Shown here piece after piece: positions 1-11,484 of a DNA stretch of 64,000 nucleotides. Under the pieces are notes generated by a model. That model did not search any database, had not been told where the DNA came from, and saw nothing but the letters and a program-made list of their open reading frames with translations. The stretch is from Hemerocallis citrina (Eukaryota > Streptophyta > Magnoliopsida > Asparagales > Asphodelaceae), in NCBI GenBank assembly GCA_017893485.1, contig CM030360.1, forward strand, positions 146,134,516-146,198,515. The letters are read 5' to 3'. The stretch's first letter is position 1; every line of letters begins with the position of its first letter. Position numbers and translations under genes: made by a program.

Positions 1-794
1 TATGTTGATCGGGTGCTTGAGAGGTTCAACATGAAAGGAGCTAAGCCTGTGAGCTCACCTCTAGGTAATCATTTTAAATTGAGCAAGAAATCATGTCCAA
101 GTATAGTTGAAGAAAAAGAAAAGATGGCAAGTATTCCCTACTCTTCGGTGGTAGGAAGTCTCATGTATGCCATGGTGTGCACACGACCAAATATATTGCT
201 CATGATGTAGGTGTTGTGAGCAGATTTCTCTCTAATCATGGCAAGGATCACTGGGAAGCACTAAGTGGATTCTCAGTTACTTGAAAGGCACATCTAAGCT
301 ATGTTTTTGATTTGGTAATTCCAAACCAGTCTTGGAAGGATTCAGAGATACTGACATGGCAGGAGATCTTGATGGTAGAAATTCTATATCATGCTACTTA
401 TTTATTTTTGCAAGGGAGAGTTGTGTCATGGCAATATAAGTTACCGAAATGTGTTTCTTTATCCACTACAGAGGCAGAGTACATAGCTGCTACAGAAGCA
501 TGTAAAGAGTTGTTATGGATGAAGCGGTCTCTCCAAAAATTGGTTTGAAGCAAGATAACTATATTGTTTACTGCGATAGTCAAAGCGCTCTTGATTTAAG
601 CAAAGTTCTGCATATCATTTGCGTACCAAGCACATTAACATACGATATCATTGGATTAAAGATGTGATCGAGAAAAAGTTGCTCGAGCTAAAGAATATCA
701 TACAGATAAGAACTTGTCAGACATGTTGACAAAAATTGTCACAAAGCATAAATTGGATTATGGCATAAAGCTCGCTGGAATGGACTCCAGGTAG
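1..794 (+). pseudogene. copia pol remnant: end of RT and RNase H
   Basis: This is the C-terminal end of a copia Gag-Pol polyprotein, whose RT/RNase H would copy element RNA into DNA in virus-like particles. Bases 13-205 encode the RT-RNase H linker typical of copia (VSSPLGNHFKLSK, then a VVGSLMYAM-like segment). Bases 430-545 encode the copia RNase H signature STTEAEYIAATEA followed by KELLWMK. The tail ends at a TAG at 792-794 after a GMDSR-like ending. Reading frames change at least twice between 200 and 600 and there is an early stop at 208, so no intact protein is possible. Family-level identification is firm; exact lineage is less sure. Confidence 0.9.
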
Positions 795-842
795 TTCGGA
801 GTCAGGATCGGCGTTCCTCCCTTATAAGCTAGATGAGGAGAT

Positions 843-1386
843 TGTTAGTGTACCATGGGCTAATACAACCCATGATGATCTTTGTTTCTCTAGAAATATC
901 TAGGAGAAATATCTAATGAAATAATTGCTTTTGAAAATCTAAAAGTACTAGAGTATTCCAGCAAGAAAAATTGTGATGTTGGAAAACTTCCACCATGGAA
1001 AATGGTGATGTTGGAAAAATGAATTGAATTGAGGTACATACCGATTCCAAAATCTCTACATTGTTCCACTATCCCCTATATAACGAAGTGATCTTTCTCA
1101 TTTTGGTATCAAGTAATTGAGAGAGTTCTACTCCAAAGTAAAGTAAGGTGTTCCACTCGAAGTAGAGAGTGAGAGTTATTAAAGAGTTGTATACAACTTC
1201 AAGTTGAAAGTGAGACAGAGTGTTCCACCACAACTAGTGTGTGAGGATAATAGTGTGATTCTAGAATTTCATTGTTGTACCCATTAATAGAACAGTGGAA
1301 GAAGTATTACTTTTGCTCGTGGTTTTTCCCCTTAGTGTGTTTTCCACGTAAAAATCCTGTGTTGTACGAAAAGAGTTGTACTGACA
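843..1386 (+). repeat. copia 3' LTR
   Basis: The LTR starts TGTTAG just after a purine-rich stretch and appears to end ...CTGACA at 1386. A TATA-like CTATATAACG lies near 1075-1084, and the part downstream has the GAGAGTT/GTTCCAC-rich look of copia R-U5. The 3' boundary is inferred from the CA ending only; the partner LTR lies outside the window. Confidence 0.7.
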
Positions 1387-1393
1387 ACTGGCA

Positions 1394-2038
1394 CTGGTAT
1401 CGGGTCGGGTCAGGTAGTGAGATACCCAGGACCTTGCCCTATGGCAACGGGTCCGGGTCCGGATCCGGGTATATTTAATTTTTCCAGGTCCAGTTCGGGT
1501 CCAATCGGTTCCCGGTACCCAATGGGTCTAATAATATACAACAATAAAAAAATTTCAGAGTTTATTGTTGAAATTCATAACATATTTCAATATTCAAATT
1601 CATAACATATTTTTTTTCTTTAGAGTACCACATGAATTAACTTCATACTGAAAGTGAAAGTAAAATTAATTAATATGTAAATGGATTTTAAGTAAGTTGA
1701 ATTTATAAAATAAAGATTATGATATGCAAATTGGGAGTAAAAGAAAAGATTGCACACTCTTTATTAAGTTATATAAACATATTAAGCTTTATTTTCTATC
1801 AAAAAAGTAAAAAAAAATAAATAAAAAATAAAAAATTAACACATACAACAATCGTGTTCTAATATATTAAAAATTAAGTTATTGGTGTACTAACGAGTCC
1901 AAGGTTCAGGTCCAGATCGAGTCGGGTCCAATCAGGTCCAAAATCATCGGACCCTAATCATACCCGTCTAGAATCGGATTTGTTCCGGTCCAACAACGGG
2001 TCTGGGTCGGGTCCGGACCTCGAGTAAATGTGACAGTG
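1394..2038. mobile_element. hAT-like non-autonomous DNA transposon fragment
   Basis: Both ends of this stretch carry clusters of GGGTC/GGGTCCG and their complement GGACC/GACCC (about 1400-1530 and 1895-2020) around an AT-rich middle with no coding potential. Subterminal GGGTC clusters like this are typical of plant hAT elements. The right end finishes with CAGTG at 2034-2038. I could not find a matching 8-bp TSD, and the left end may have been lost where the copia LTR sits. Treat the class as probable and the left boundary as approximate. Confidence 0.55.
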
Positions 2039-2414
2039 CTATTAACAACCCGTTCTCAATCAAGGAAAATGAAGCCATATCCTCTTTCACCCCATCTGAG
2101 GAATCGTCGAAGTTAAGTTTAAATGTGAACCATTAGAAGCAAAACTTGCTTCCAAAAAAAGCTCACCATGTAGCTTTCACCACACCACTAGCCATCAAAT
2201 AAGTACACTCAAAACATAAACGACATCGAGCTTTCTTAGATGAAAATGTAGTTTTCCTTCATGGAATTGTGACTGATAGACTAGATAGTAAAAGCCTACA
2301 ACCATGTGAGCCTAAAAGACCAAAAATAAATCTTCATTGTAAATAAAGAAAAAAGCTCAAGGCCCACCAGTAGAGCCCACAACTTGGCCCCAGCCCACAG
2401 TGGCCCAATAATCA
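2039..2414. other. intergenic stretch, nothing recognised
   Basis: No reading frame, RNA gene or repeat structure is evident. The sequence is ordinary AT-rich flank between the hAT-like fragment and the TSD of the solo LTR. Confidence 0.6.
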
Positions 2415-2419
2415 CCTAC

Positions 2420-2716
2420 TGTAACCCCCATTTCCGCAAATATGTATATTCTGAGTATTTTCTGTATCTCGATATTTGTAAAATTCGTTATTTGTTAAAT
2501 TCATTTTCATTTTATGTTAAAGCATTTTTCTAAACAATAGTAATAATTATTTCGAATAAACTTTGTTTCCATTTCTACTTGATCAACTATTCACATTTTA
2601 ACCCAAATCAAAAATATTATTACTGTTTAGACTATTTCAATAAATTCCTATTTTTATATAATGATATTATTCTGATAATTGCTATTGTTGTTGTTAGTAT
2701 TATTATTTATTTATTT

Positions 2717-2756
<40 letters not shown>

Positions 2757-5737
2757 CATCTCCTTCGGTAGATTATTAAAAAAAAATCCATTCTTATTTA
2801 ATAATTGTGCTTTTAGTTGTTTCAAATAATTTATGTAATGTAATACAAATTAAATTTTTGTTATAAATCATATTTTATCATATATAGTATTCTTTTGTGG
2901 TTGGGTTTATGTTGATCCGTTATATTCATATCCTATCTATTTTTCATTTATTGGTTCTAAAACCCAATTACCCAATAACCCTATATCTCAAATTACCCTA
3001 TAAATACCCCTCATAAACCCCAATTAAATTTAACCCTAATATTTTTTCTAATCTCTCTCTACGCCGCTCACCCATCCTCTTCCTCGACTTCATTTTCAAA
3101 CCCATTCCAGCACTTCGTCATCCCTCTCCTGTCGCTCCGACCGTCCATCCCCATCAGCCCTTCGCCTCATCCCGCCTTCGCCCTTGCTCCGTCCTCGCCA
3201 CCACCATCTCGTCGCCATCCCCATCAACCTCCGAACCCATCAATGCCTCCCTGCTCGAACCCTTCACCCCGTAACCACCGGTGACTCCCCTCCCCTCGTC
3301 GTCGACGTCCAGAACCCCCGTCGTCTTCATCCCATTTCCTCCTCTATTTCGGTGAAGAAACAGAGTATCGAACCCCCCCCCCCCCTCGTCCCTTGGTCAC
3401 TGCCGTGGCTTCTCGACCAAGAGCGCCCCTGCCATCAGCCACCCTCATCGTGGGTGTTGCCAGTCGCCGCCACTCAGTCGCAGCTGTCTATCTCCCTCTC
3501 TCTAGTGTGTTCGCTATTCAGGAAGTAGGGGATTCGGTTCGCCGTATGGTGTTTTGGTGTAAGGGGATCGGGATTAGTACTTGCTGTTTTGTGTGCTTTG
3601 GTTTGCTATGTGTGAATTCGCATGTGCTTGCGTGTTTCCGTTCGTGGTTCGTCGTCCGGGATTCCCATTCCGTTATTCTATATATTCGAATTCATCATCT
3701 AACAGGCAAGTCTCTTCTTGAACTAGTTTATTGTTTTGTTCAAGATTCCTTGATCTCCGCAAGTAGATCCAAATCTTTTTATCATACTTTTATTTGAATT
3801 TCGTTAAGTATATTGAGGGTTTACACGAGCTAACCCAATATATGTTTAACCTCTTGCCTACATCTTTGATAAAAAACCTAGTCCCTCTTGCACATTGCAT
3901 ATGCACGTTTACATGAAAAATAACTAGATCCATGTGATAGAATTATTTGATGAACTGAATATGTTCGATTGGATTTGATATGATGATTTAATTACCATGA
4001 CTGTAAAATTGCATCTTAAATCTAAAAACCTGCATGTTAATCATAAAATAGCACCTTGATTATTAATTATCATAAATTATATATTTGTATGATGAGATTA
4101 TTGCCTATTTGTATCAAATTATGTTCTGGCATTCTGCTTGGTTCTTTTTGTATCAGATTTTCGACCATGTTTTTGTGGTAATTTGAAATAACTTTCTGAA
4201 TATGAATTATAGAACCATGAGTCTACTTTCCAAAACTTTCAACGGATTTGAATTACGAGTTGTAATTTGTGAGATATCTTATTTTTAGTACAGCTGGGTC
4301 TGGATTTTCAGATTCATAATTTTCTGTGTATCACTTAGATTTAATAATTAATAGAACATGTTAATAGTAAAATAAAAATATGAAATTAATTTTGCTGAGA
4401 CTAGACATGAGTAGGAATCACCCTGAATTTTTGTAGATTTAATTGATGAGCTTTCTGACCTAAAACATATATGTGAACACAATCTATAACCTGCTGCCTG
4501 AACATAAAATCTGAAAAGAATAGGAGTTTGAACCTAATTTATGGAATATTTATATGTCGTATGTATATTCGATGGAACCGGAAGAGAGTCTAATTTCTAG
4601 AACTTTTTACAGATCTAGATTTTCTTTTTTGTAGCAGCGGGAATATCTGTTTTTGTACACTAACGTCCTGCTATCCAGATTTTATGAATTGTGTTGATTT
4701 AATATATATGCTTCTTGATTTGCCTGAAATGTGTAGAATTAGTCACAGCCAGCATGATACAACCTTGACACCTTCTTGCATGCTCACATATGATAAAATA
4801 AAATGATAATAAGTCAGGGTATTATGGGGTGACTTGGTAGTGAACAATCAGAGACTGTACTCGGTAGGGGTCCCTTGCCAGCTGATTCCTGTAAATTCTT
4901 GTAATTCTCGTAATTCCCGTACATCCCGAAATTTCGAAAATTCCCGTAATTCCCATACATCCCGTAAATTCCTGATTACTGGACTAAGTACATGATCTGT
5001 TAAGTTCATCATCAGTCTAAAATGTTCACTTGTTTGCTTGCATCGAACCTGTGGTATGGAACTTATGGGACGTATTAGTACGTGCACTAAATAGCCTAAT
5101 AAAATGATTAATAACCCGCACTTGATATATCATGCTTGATCCCATATACTGTCATCAACATTGGACTTGAATTGAAACTATTGATTAAATGCATGATTAA
5201 ACATAGATCCTTGACGTTTTTACCGATCTTCGATTTTGTTATTGACTTTGATCCCGTCCCTTCTTTTTTATATACCATGTTCCTATTATTCTCTGTTTTC
5301 TCTACTTGTTGTCAATGACTTGCTCTAAGGACATTATTTTTTTTCTTTTTAGATCAAGAATTTACTGGTACCAACTGATCTCTACCAGCAGGAATTGGTG
5401 AGCAACGACTCTAGAAGATGGAACTAAAGATTTCGCTGCTTAATTTACTTTATTGGTAGATTTATTTCTTTTGAACTTTGACTTTGACATTATACTTTGT
5501 TTTGAGTTTTTATGACCCAGAGTTTGTTTTATCCCAGATGTTGGATATTATTATTTGGATTATCTCATTTATTATAGAAGTTGATCTTTGTTTATGTGAT
5601 TATATCTCCTTGCGTGGTTGTGATTGTTATTTCATATTGTTGAGTTAGACTGGTACAGCTTATGGATGATATGTACATCATTCGCTGGGTCTATATTACG
5701 TACTCGTATTCCGTATTTTGATAAGCGGGACGTGACA
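2420..5737 (+). mobile_element. solo LTR of a Tekay-type gypsy element
   Basis: The stretch starts TGTAACCCCC and ends GCGGGACGTGACA, the same termini as the LTRs of the complete Tekay element at 41309-52899. The 5-bp duplication CCTAC flanks it perfectly (2415-2419 and 5738-5742). A TATA box TATAAATA lies at 2999-3006, followed by a C/T-rich leader that includes a C-run near 3368-3382. At 3318 bp it matches the length of the other LTRs of this group, and there is no internal region. It is therefore the product of LTR-LTR recombination. ORFs within it are chance frames. Confidence 0.93.
2717..2756. repeat. (TTG)n microsatellite
   Basis: About thirteen TTG units in a row in the U3 part of the solo LTR. 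They make the apparent poly-leucine ORF that runs over this stretch. Confidence 0.95.
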
Positions 5738-5742
5738 CCTAC

Positions 5743-7477
5743 AAACCTAACCTACGTTCCAAATCATTGAGGGAACACTCCAGTTTCCTAACGGGCTAAC
5801 CCTCACATTCACATTGTCATTGTTTGGTAAGTCGACCACTTGAATACACTGACTTTGACACACCAAGAAGAAAGGGTATGGTCCCACTATACACTATACC
5901 CCATTGTCGAACCGATCGTAGCTCCATCCAAGACTTTGAATGAAGCCTTTGAATTGACTATATAGGGACGCCATTCAACATACAGTTGTAGGCTACATCG
6001 ATAAAAAGTTTATTTCTACAATTTATTTTGATGCTCCTGAATATAACTGATCCAACAAAACAAAACAAAACAAAAAATGGTAATGGTCCACACCTTTGCA
6101 TTTTCCAGCTATTGTGGATGACTTACTACCAATTTCGGCTGCAACCTCAAACACTTGTTATGCTACTTCCGCATTCCAATTACAACTATCCAAACAACAA
6201 GAAGTTGTTCCTTACATTTGCATCAAAACAAATAAACCAACTCCAATTCAAACAAACGAGTAAATAATCAAATCATAATTTTGTAGATAATGCAATTGTT
6301 TGGAAGCAAATGTCATAAATCACATACTTGATGTTGCACTACATGATATACAATGATTCTGCCACCTGATCATGCTTTGAGATGCGTGCATTGCCGAGGT
6401 CTAACCAGTCCCCACGTCAAATCATTTTTAGCATGATGTAGTAAAAAAATTCTTGGATCTTGTCCATGTATTTGCCCAACTAGACCAAACCAAAACCTAA
6501 CCCTTGCTCCAATTCACTATGTTCACATATTCCTAAACTTTCCGGTCCGCATAATTAATCTGTCCGGTCCAATTTGGATTATGTTTCTCATGGGCCCCAC
6601 ATGGGCTACATCAATGACTGGAGATCTAATCTTAAAGCTTGAATCTGATCTGATCCAAACCTACGAGCTTATCAAATCCCCCCAAGGCCCCCTCCCCCGC
6701 GGCGCCTAACTGCACGGATTGTACACGTTGTAGTCAGTAACCCGCCAAGCAAAGTCGTAAGCAACTACTGCTCTAAGACAACGGACACGTGGCCGTCAAT
6801 GAGCTCATCTACCACGTGTCAGTAATTCAGCTTGCATGACCCGACAATTTACGGGTCTGATAAATATGTCCTTTAAATGACCAATATATCCTTGATTCAG
6901 TTGGGCTTTAAATGGGCTAGATTGTGACAAGTGGATCCGAGTGGGAAGGCACTTGAGATTTAAGAATCACTTTTGAGATTATGTTTTTGGTTTGTGCAGC
7001 TTTAACTATTTTATTTAATCATGTTAATTAGCTTAGGTTAATTGAGGGCAAACAAAATGATTGGTAGGGCTAAAGGGGTGAGGTGATAACGTCACATCTA
7101 AACATTAAAATAGTTATTGAATTATGCATAAATTATCATTATTTGTTTTATTAGAAATAGCACTTTAGAAACTGTCTGATCGCAAGCAACCAGAATTGTA
7201 ATGCGATACAACAAAAATTGCATTCATTTGATCAAATGTATATTTGCAAACAATAGGTGGAACAATGATTGACTTTTTATTTATTGCAGAATCTATGACT
7301 TGATCAAGATATGCGGTGATCATTCTAGATTTAAAATAATTTAGAGAAATCACCAACCAATCATTAAGGTAATATTAAAATTCAAAGAGAAGATTACACG
7401 AAATTTGTCATGAGATTGCTTTTAACTTTTCTTAATGTTGTGTGAGGTTGACGTTGTCCTTTTTACAATATAATATG
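5743..7477. other. AT-rich intergenic DNA
   Basis: No coding region longer than a chance frame is present. The only structured part is 6670-6830, which is GC-richer and holds two G-boxes (separate entry). I see no tRNA, rRNA or transposon ends in the rest. Confidence 0.6.
6786..6818. promoter_or_regulatory. pair of G-box (CACGTG) motifs
   Basis: CACGTG occurs at 6786-6791 (in GGACACGTGGCC) and at 6813-6818 (in ACCACGTGTCAG), 27 bp apart from start to start. Both flanks fit ABRE-type G-boxes bound by plant bZIP/bHLH factors. No gene start is visible nearby, so function is unproven; this may be a relic promoter or part of an unrecognised element. Confidence 0.4.
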
Positions 7478-7493
7478 ATGATGGAAGATAAAG

Positions 7494-7510
7494 TTTTTTT
7501 TTTTTTTTTT
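7494..7510 (-). other. poly-A tail of the LINE
   Basis: Seventeen T residues on the plus strand mark the 3' poly-A end of the minus-strand LINE, directly beside the left target-site duplication. Confidence 0.93.
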
Positions 7511-7773
7511 GAGGTAAAAAGTGGAATAAAGCCACCTTGTTTCATTAATAAGTAGTTAATAAAATAACCCCGATAAACCGGGAAGGATACAAAAGTACAT
7601 AGCAGGAAAGACAAAACAGTGCAGGAAATAAAACATAAACCCCTAACAAAACCCTGGGGGGTGGGTCGAATCCTCCATACATAAAAAAAAAAACCAAAAG
7701 TACAGTAGGTCAAGACCAAACTAGCATAGAGTGCAGCTATTGAGACTCAGACGAGTATGGATGGCTCCACCCC

Positions 7774-10700
7774 TCAGTCCAGTGTCGGCCCAAACTCTAC
7801 CTCCTCATCATCAAACTCCTCCACCTGGAAGACCCTGGCAATCCTCCCTCTCGCTCCTGTGGCGGCAGCTGTAGCCCAAAAAAAAATAAGATGCATGATA
7901 TGAGTAAGGTTACCAGAAATACTACTACATGAAGCACGAAAATAAAAGTTATTTCTGTCTAGCCATAACACCCATGTAGTTGCTGCAATGGCAATGTACC
8001 ACACATCCTTCATTTCATGGCGAACCTTTGCGAATTTAGGGCCAACCCACAAATCCTCATATTCGCTGGGGTAGTCACTTGTTCCTAGGGCTTGTAAAAC
8101 CTCTACCATAATGGCCTTACTCCTTAGACAGTGGATAAAAAGGTGGTTCAAATTCTCCGTGTGCATGTTGCAGAATCCACAGTCAATCGCAATCTAGGGT
8201 TGTCTTTTGGCCAGGTTCTCTCTGGTGAGTATTGCGTTATTAAGCACTAGCCAAAAGAAGACTCTGACTTTAAGTGGTGTTTTCGCCTTCCATAAAATCT
8301 GTGCCCAACTGGGTCTACAGCCCCGATAGTGAATCCATTGGTACAGGGATCTTACCATGAACGCTCCTTTGGGATCGAGTCCCCATCGCATCTGATCTAG
8401 GCCTTGGACGCATCTCGTCCCGGTCCGTGTGATGTGTGCTTGTAGTTCGAGCAGTTGTTGACGTAATCTTGGGGTAAGAGCTCCTCGGAACGACGGCTTC
8501 CAACTTCCCCTCTTCCAAGTCTCGGCTACAGATATATTGGGTCGATTCGTTTTATCATACAGCTCGGGGAAAGTTTCCTTCAAATTATGTGCACCACACT
8601 ATTTGTCCCACCAAAATCTGGTGGACCGCCCATTACCGATAGTTGACGTCACCGCTGATTTGAACGGCCCGCTAGCTTTGGTAATTCCTTTCCAGAATCG
8701 TGAAACTCTAGACCCTACTCAGAAGCCCAGGTTTCTCGTGCCTTTTTCTCGCAGGTATGGCTGAATGAAATCCTGCCATCCTTCCCCGCTGTGGTGAAAA
8801 ACCTTCCACCACCATTTTCCTAAAAAGGAAAGATTCATATCCCTAAGGTCGATGATGCCTAGCCCTCCATGCTTCTTCTTCATGCAAGCGATATTCCATT
8901 TGATCAGGTGGTAACCTCCCCTATTCGAATCTGCCCCTTTCCAAAGGAATCGTTTTCAGATTCGGTCAATCCTTTGGATAACGCACTTAGGGAGCTCAAA
9001 AAATGACTTGTGGTAGATGGGCAGATTGGACAGTACTGCGTTGATGAGTACAACTCTTCCTCCTAGCGAAAGCGATTTTCCTTTCCAGCCAGCTAGTCTA
9101 TCCTCCACCCTGTCAATTATAGGCAGCCAATCCGACTTAGTGAGTTTTCCTGGCCTGAGTGGAAGCCCTGAGTATTTGAATGGAAACTCATTCCTCACAC
9201 AGTTTAAAATGGTGGCATGTTCTCGCGCTTCTTCATCGGGGAGTGTAATGGGAATCAATGCACTCTTGTGGAAATTTATCCTGAGACCTGACCAGGCTTC
9301 AAAATAGTAGAGGAATCCTTTAAAGCAGACTGTTTCTGATCGGGTCCCATTTCCAAAGAGTAGGGTGTCATCAGCGTAGTGGAGAATCGTGCACCCTTGA
9401 TTGGAGTTGCTGCTGGCCACGGGCGTAATCCAACCCTTTTTCCAGCAGTTTTCTAACATTCCCCTTAGCACTCTACTATGATCGTGAATAGCAGCGGGGA
9501 TAATGGATCCCCTTGCTGGAGCCCTTTCTTGCAAGGAAATGGCGGTCCTGGCCTCCCATTCACCGATATTGCCGTTTTACTAGTAAGTAAACACTATTTG
9601 ATCCATCTAACCCATTTGTCCCCGAATCCTCTCCCTCTGAGAGCTTCCAGCAAACACTCCCAATCAACAGAGTCGTATGCCTTCTCAAAATCCAGTTTTG
9701 GGAGGAAGTTCTTAGAGTTGCTCTTATGACAGTGGTGGATAACTTGTTCAGCAGTGGCCACACAATCTAGGATACATCTGCTCTTGATGAAGCCTATCTG
9801 GATTTTGCTGATTATACTATCCATTATACTCTCCAGGCGGATGGCCAGGACCTTTGTAATGATCTTCACCGAGCAGTTGATGAGGCTAATTGGACTAAAA
9901 TCTCCTATGCGCTTAGACTCCTCCTTTTTGGGTATGAGGACCACTTCTGCAAAATTGAACATGCCCAATCAGAGATTGTTATGAAAAAATTCCTCCATCA
10001 GTGCCATAATGTCCGCTTTAATTTCTTCCCAGAACACTTGGAAAAACACCATTGGAAAGCCATCTGGCCCAGGGGATTTGTCTGCACCCATTTGGTTGAT
10101 GGCCTTTTTCACTTCCATTTCTAAAAAAGGTGCCTCCAGAGAGGATAAAATTTGTGTTGAATCATCCCGGTATTCCTGCCAATAATCCTCCCTCAATGGG
10201 ATCCTGAAATCATTCTTTCTTCCAAAGAGGCCCTTGTAGTAATTCTGAAAGGTTGCGGAGATCACATTTTCGTCTTGTAGTGTTCCCGTATCCGTTTGAA
10301 GTGAGAGGACGATATTGGATCTATGCCTTGCACTTGCCACTCGGTGGAAGTAGGCCGTATTCGCGTCTCCCTCTTTGAGCCACGAAATCCTTGATCTTTA
10401 TTGCCATTTAATCTCTTCCAACTTGTACAGATTGGCAACATTTTTCCGAAGCTCTAGCAGCTTGCTTCTTTCTTCCTGTGACAGAACTCTCGTCTCCTCC
10501 ACCCTTTCAAGCTCATCAATTCTTTCCAGAAAGGAGTCTTTTGCACGCCAGATAGTCGAGAATCTAGATCGATTCCATCTACGCAGCCTCTTTCTCAGTC
10601 TGCGGATTTTTTCACACCATCGGGATGCTGCGTCCCTCCCAGCAGTTGGGAGCGCCCAATTCTCCATTACCATGTGATGAAATCCCTGAATTTCCAACCA

Positions 10701-11438
10701 AGCCTTCTCAAATCTGAACTTCTGTGGCCTGTGGGCTCCGCGCACCTCCACATCGAGAAGGATCAGGGTATGATCTGATGTGGGTTTAAGGATCGATCTA
10801 GCTGAAGCTAGCAGAAATTTAGCTTCCCATTCCAACGAGACTAAAATCCTGTCCAACTTGGCCATAACCGGAGCCGCTTGCATATTAGACCAAGTGAATA
10901 GTCTGTCATTGATTGGGATATCGGTCAGCTCTAGTTCCGTAATCACTCTATTGAACTCCTCTCTGTGTCTGTCGCTAGAGCCTCTTCCCTTGTACTCAAA
11001 AGCGAATCTAGTGATGTTGAAGTCCCCCCCAACAATCCAAGCTCCCAACCAACATTGTCGAATGTCGACAAGTTCTTGCCAAAAGGCATCTCAGTCTGTA
11101 GCCACATTTGGCCCGTAAACAACAGTCACCATCTGCACCCAATCATCGGACCGTTGCTTAAGTCGGGTAGTCAGGGTGAACGTTCCACTGTACACATCAA
11201 TGCAAGAGAGGATATCCGAGTTGAACCCGATAGCAATCCCTCCTGAGGCTCCAGCTGACGGTCGTAACACCCATTCCTTGATTCTGTTCCCCCCGATTCT
11301 TTTGTGTTTGAGCCCGTGCTGGAGTTTGGTCTCCTGCAACCCTACCACTTTCGCCTTGGAATTGCTAATGACGTCCCTTACCATATCTCTCTTCCCCCTA
11401 TCCCCCAGCCCCCTAAAATTCTAGAATAGTGTATTCAT
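7774..11438 (-). pseudogene. LINE ORF2: endonuclease, reverse transcriptase, zinc-finger tail
   Basis: ORF2 would nick target DNA and copy the LINE RNA in place. The start at 11438 gives the canonical MNTLF..NFRGLGD opening; the codon expected to be Trp is TAG. APE-type endonuclease motifs follow: VGLQETK (about 11330), GGDFN (about 11030) and TSDH (about 10770). The RT domain spans about 10250-8960, with KSPGPDGFP, KLDFEKAYDSVDW, the QQGDPLSPLLF box (about 9520) and the intact catalytic YADDT (about 9375). The tail has an RT-type zinc finger (WKAKTPLKVRVFFW, then a C-x2-C...H...C cluster near 8180-8115). Stops interrupt it at several points, and the frame shifts once between RT boxes near 9480. 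No RNase H domain is visible. Confidence 0.95.
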
Positions 11439-11484
11439 TGGGGGACAGCATCGTCGATGATTGTTGGTGTGGGTGTGGGGCCGG

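Larger units (their letters stand above)
1..1386 (+). mobile_element. 3' end of a Ty1/copia retrotransposon (Tork-like), cut by the window edge
   Basis: The window opens inside the RT/RNase H part of a copia polyprotein, runs through a short polypurine stretch (GATGAGGAGA, near 831-840) and then a 3' LTR. Order and strand fit a plus-strand element whose 5' half lies outside the window. The end of the polyprotein (a KLAGMD-type tail followed by a stop) resembles Tork-type copia elements, which is family knowledge; lineage assignment is an inference. The reading frame is broken several times, so this copy is dead. The 5' LTR and TSD cannot be checked here. Confidence 0.88.

Noticed and set aside
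1394..1406. TGGTATCGGGTC as a primer-binding site after the copia LTR
   Set aside because: The LTR there is a 3' LTR, only seven bases match the iMet site, and the sequence continues into hAT-like GGGTC repeats.
3184..3797. Overlapping 114- and 134-aa plus-strand ORFs in the solo LTR
   Set aside because: They lie in the GC-rich leader of a Tekay-type LTR, have biased composition, and match no domain; chance frames.
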